From positions 186,001 through 250,000 of the forward strand of contig NZ_QAYC01000003.1 of assembly GCF_003053725.1 (NCBI RefSeq): 64,000 nucleotides of DNA. Reading direction: 5' to 3'. Positions within the stretch are counted from its first letter, which is position 1. Each line of letters opens with the position of its first letter. Of this stretch, positions 63,280-64,000 are shown piece after piece. Origin of the DNA: Rhodovulum kholense. GTDB lineage: Bacteria > Pseudomonadota > Alphaproteobacteria > Rhodobacterales > Rhodobacteraceae. A program made the position numbers and the translations under genes. The notes below the pieces were generated by a model, which made no database searches, was not told the DNA's origin, and saw only the letters and a program-made list of their open reading frames with translations.

Positions 63280-64000
63280 ATGAGCGGGCTTCCGGTGGCG
63301 CTTGAGGTCCGGCCCGGCGCAGGCGCGGGGGCGGACAGCGTGACGCTTGACTATGATGCGCGGTTTTTGCGGCGCAAGCGGCTGGTCAGCGATGGCGGGT
63401 TCGCGTTCCTGCTGGATCTGGCCCATACGACCTCGCTGGCCGAGGGCGATCTGATCGTGCTGGAAGACGGGCGCGGCATCGCCGTCAGGGCCGCGGCCGA
63501 GCCGCTTCTGGAAGTGACGGGCACCGATCTGGCCCGGCTCGCCTGGCATATCGGTAACCGCCACACGCCCTGTCAGGTCGAGGAGAGTCGGCTGTTGATC
63601 CAGCGCGATCACGTGCTTCTGGACATGCTCGACCGGATCGGCGCGACCGTGCGCGAGGTGGTCGAGCCCTTCACCCCCGAAGGCGGCGCCTATGGTCATG
63701 GCCGCACCCATGGCCATTCCCATGGCGATGCCCATGGCCACACGCATGACCATGACCATGGGCACGATCATGACCACGGGCATGGGCACCACCATCACCA
63801 CATCCACGACCATACCCACGGGGCGGCGGACCATCTGCACGCGCATGACCACGACCACGACCATGGGGCCGAAGGCTGCTGCGGCGGGTCGGGGCAGGGC
63901 GGCTGCGGCTGCGGCGGTCACGATCATGGCACCCCTGAGCCCGCGTCCGGGCGCAAGACCGGCGGGTGCGGAGGCGGGGGCTGCTGCGGGCATGGCCACT
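63280..64000 (+). CDS. ureE: Urease accessory protein UreE (3' end outside window)
   Basis: A nickel-binding metallochaperone, open to the end of the window (at least 240 residues against roughly 150-160 for typical UreE). N-terminal UreE domain to about residue 80, then the metal-binding domain (WHIGNRHTPCQVEE, DHVLLDMLDRIGATV). From about residue 138 it becomes a His-rich tail with 31 His in some 103 residues plus seven Cys in CC/CxC groups. GGAGG precedes the ATG. ureF and ureG are expected next. Confidence 0.92.
   Translation, partial: MSGLPVALEVRPGAGAGADSVTLDYDARFLRRKRLVSDGGFAFLLDLAHTTSLAEGDLIVLEDGRGIAVRAAAEPLLEVTGTDLARLAWHIGNRHTPCQVEESRLLIQRDHVLLDMLDRIGATVREVVEPFTPEGGAYGHGRTHGHSHGDAHGHTHDHDHGHDHDHGHGHHHHHIHDHTHGAADHLHAHDHDHDHGAEGCCGGSGQGGCGCGGHDHGTPEPASGRKTGGCGGGGCCGHGH

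Overview
The window is a G+C-rich alphaproteobacterial chromosome segment, most likely from a member of the Rhodobacteraceae/Paracoccaceae (a Rhodovulum- or Rhodobacter-like organism). The genus is an inference. It rests on the PleD-type regulator facing a DUF3572 gene, the H-NOX-like/GGDEF pair, the urt-ure arrangement, a GTTC-N7-GTTC SOS box, and a 24-bp intergenic element that I recall being common in this order. I saw no rRNA, tRNA, CRISPR array or intact insertion sequence.

Left part (1-9415): the 3' end of a carbon-phosphorus lyase cluster, phnH (cut by the window edge), phnI, phnJ, phnK, phnL and phnN, mostly joined by 1-4 nt overlaps. It is followed by a converging 2H-phosphoesterase gene (DUF1045) and a divergent phnM. 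Together these cleave alkylphosphonates via ribose-linked intermediates. After it come a phasin-like protein, a LysE-type exporter and a heme-peroxidase homologue that has lost its key histidines. A 594-nt gene-free stretch (9416-10009) carries a dense run of G-tracts and a perfect hairpin terminator.

10010-18604 is one leftward cluster: class III aminotransferase, glutamine-synthetase-like ligase, aldehyde dehydrogenase, iron alcohol dehydrogenase and a three-part TRAP transporter. It looks like an uptake and catabolic unit for an amine or amino-alcohol of unknown identity. Then come metG, a short-chain dehydrogenase, an SOS-boxed ImuA-like gene, an aldo/keto reductase, a carnitine dehydrogenase-thioesterase fusion, a Nudix hydrolase and a DUF983 protein.

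26240-30157 is eroded DNA: a disrupted dehydrogenase remnant, short orphan reading frames and locally lower G+C, around an intact succinate-semialdehyde-type dehydrogenase and a small membrane protein that may start at a non-standard codon. 30158-32620 encodes an exported EF-hand, Met/His-rich protein followed by a sigma factor, a small membrane protein and a periplasmic sensor in a CnrH-CnrY-CnrX-like arrangement.

32827-51001 is rich in c-di-GMP signalling: a PleD-like cyclase, an H-NOX-like protein overlapping an HNOBA-GGDEF cyclase, and a 1286-residue multi-PAS GGDEF-EAL protein. Between them lie DUF3572, a HAD phosphatase, a DUF4153 membrane protein, an RND efflux pump with its TetR regulator, and glpK with a second iron-type dehydrogenase.

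Right end (51577-64000): the urea transporter urtABCDE runs leftward with a GNAT acetyltransferase gene inserted. Facing it is the urease cluster ureD-A-B, two or three small non-urease genes, ureC, a DUF1127 gene and the start of ureE, whose tail is extremely His/Cys-rich. Urea uptake and hydrolysis are thus encoded back to back from a shared 377-bp control region.
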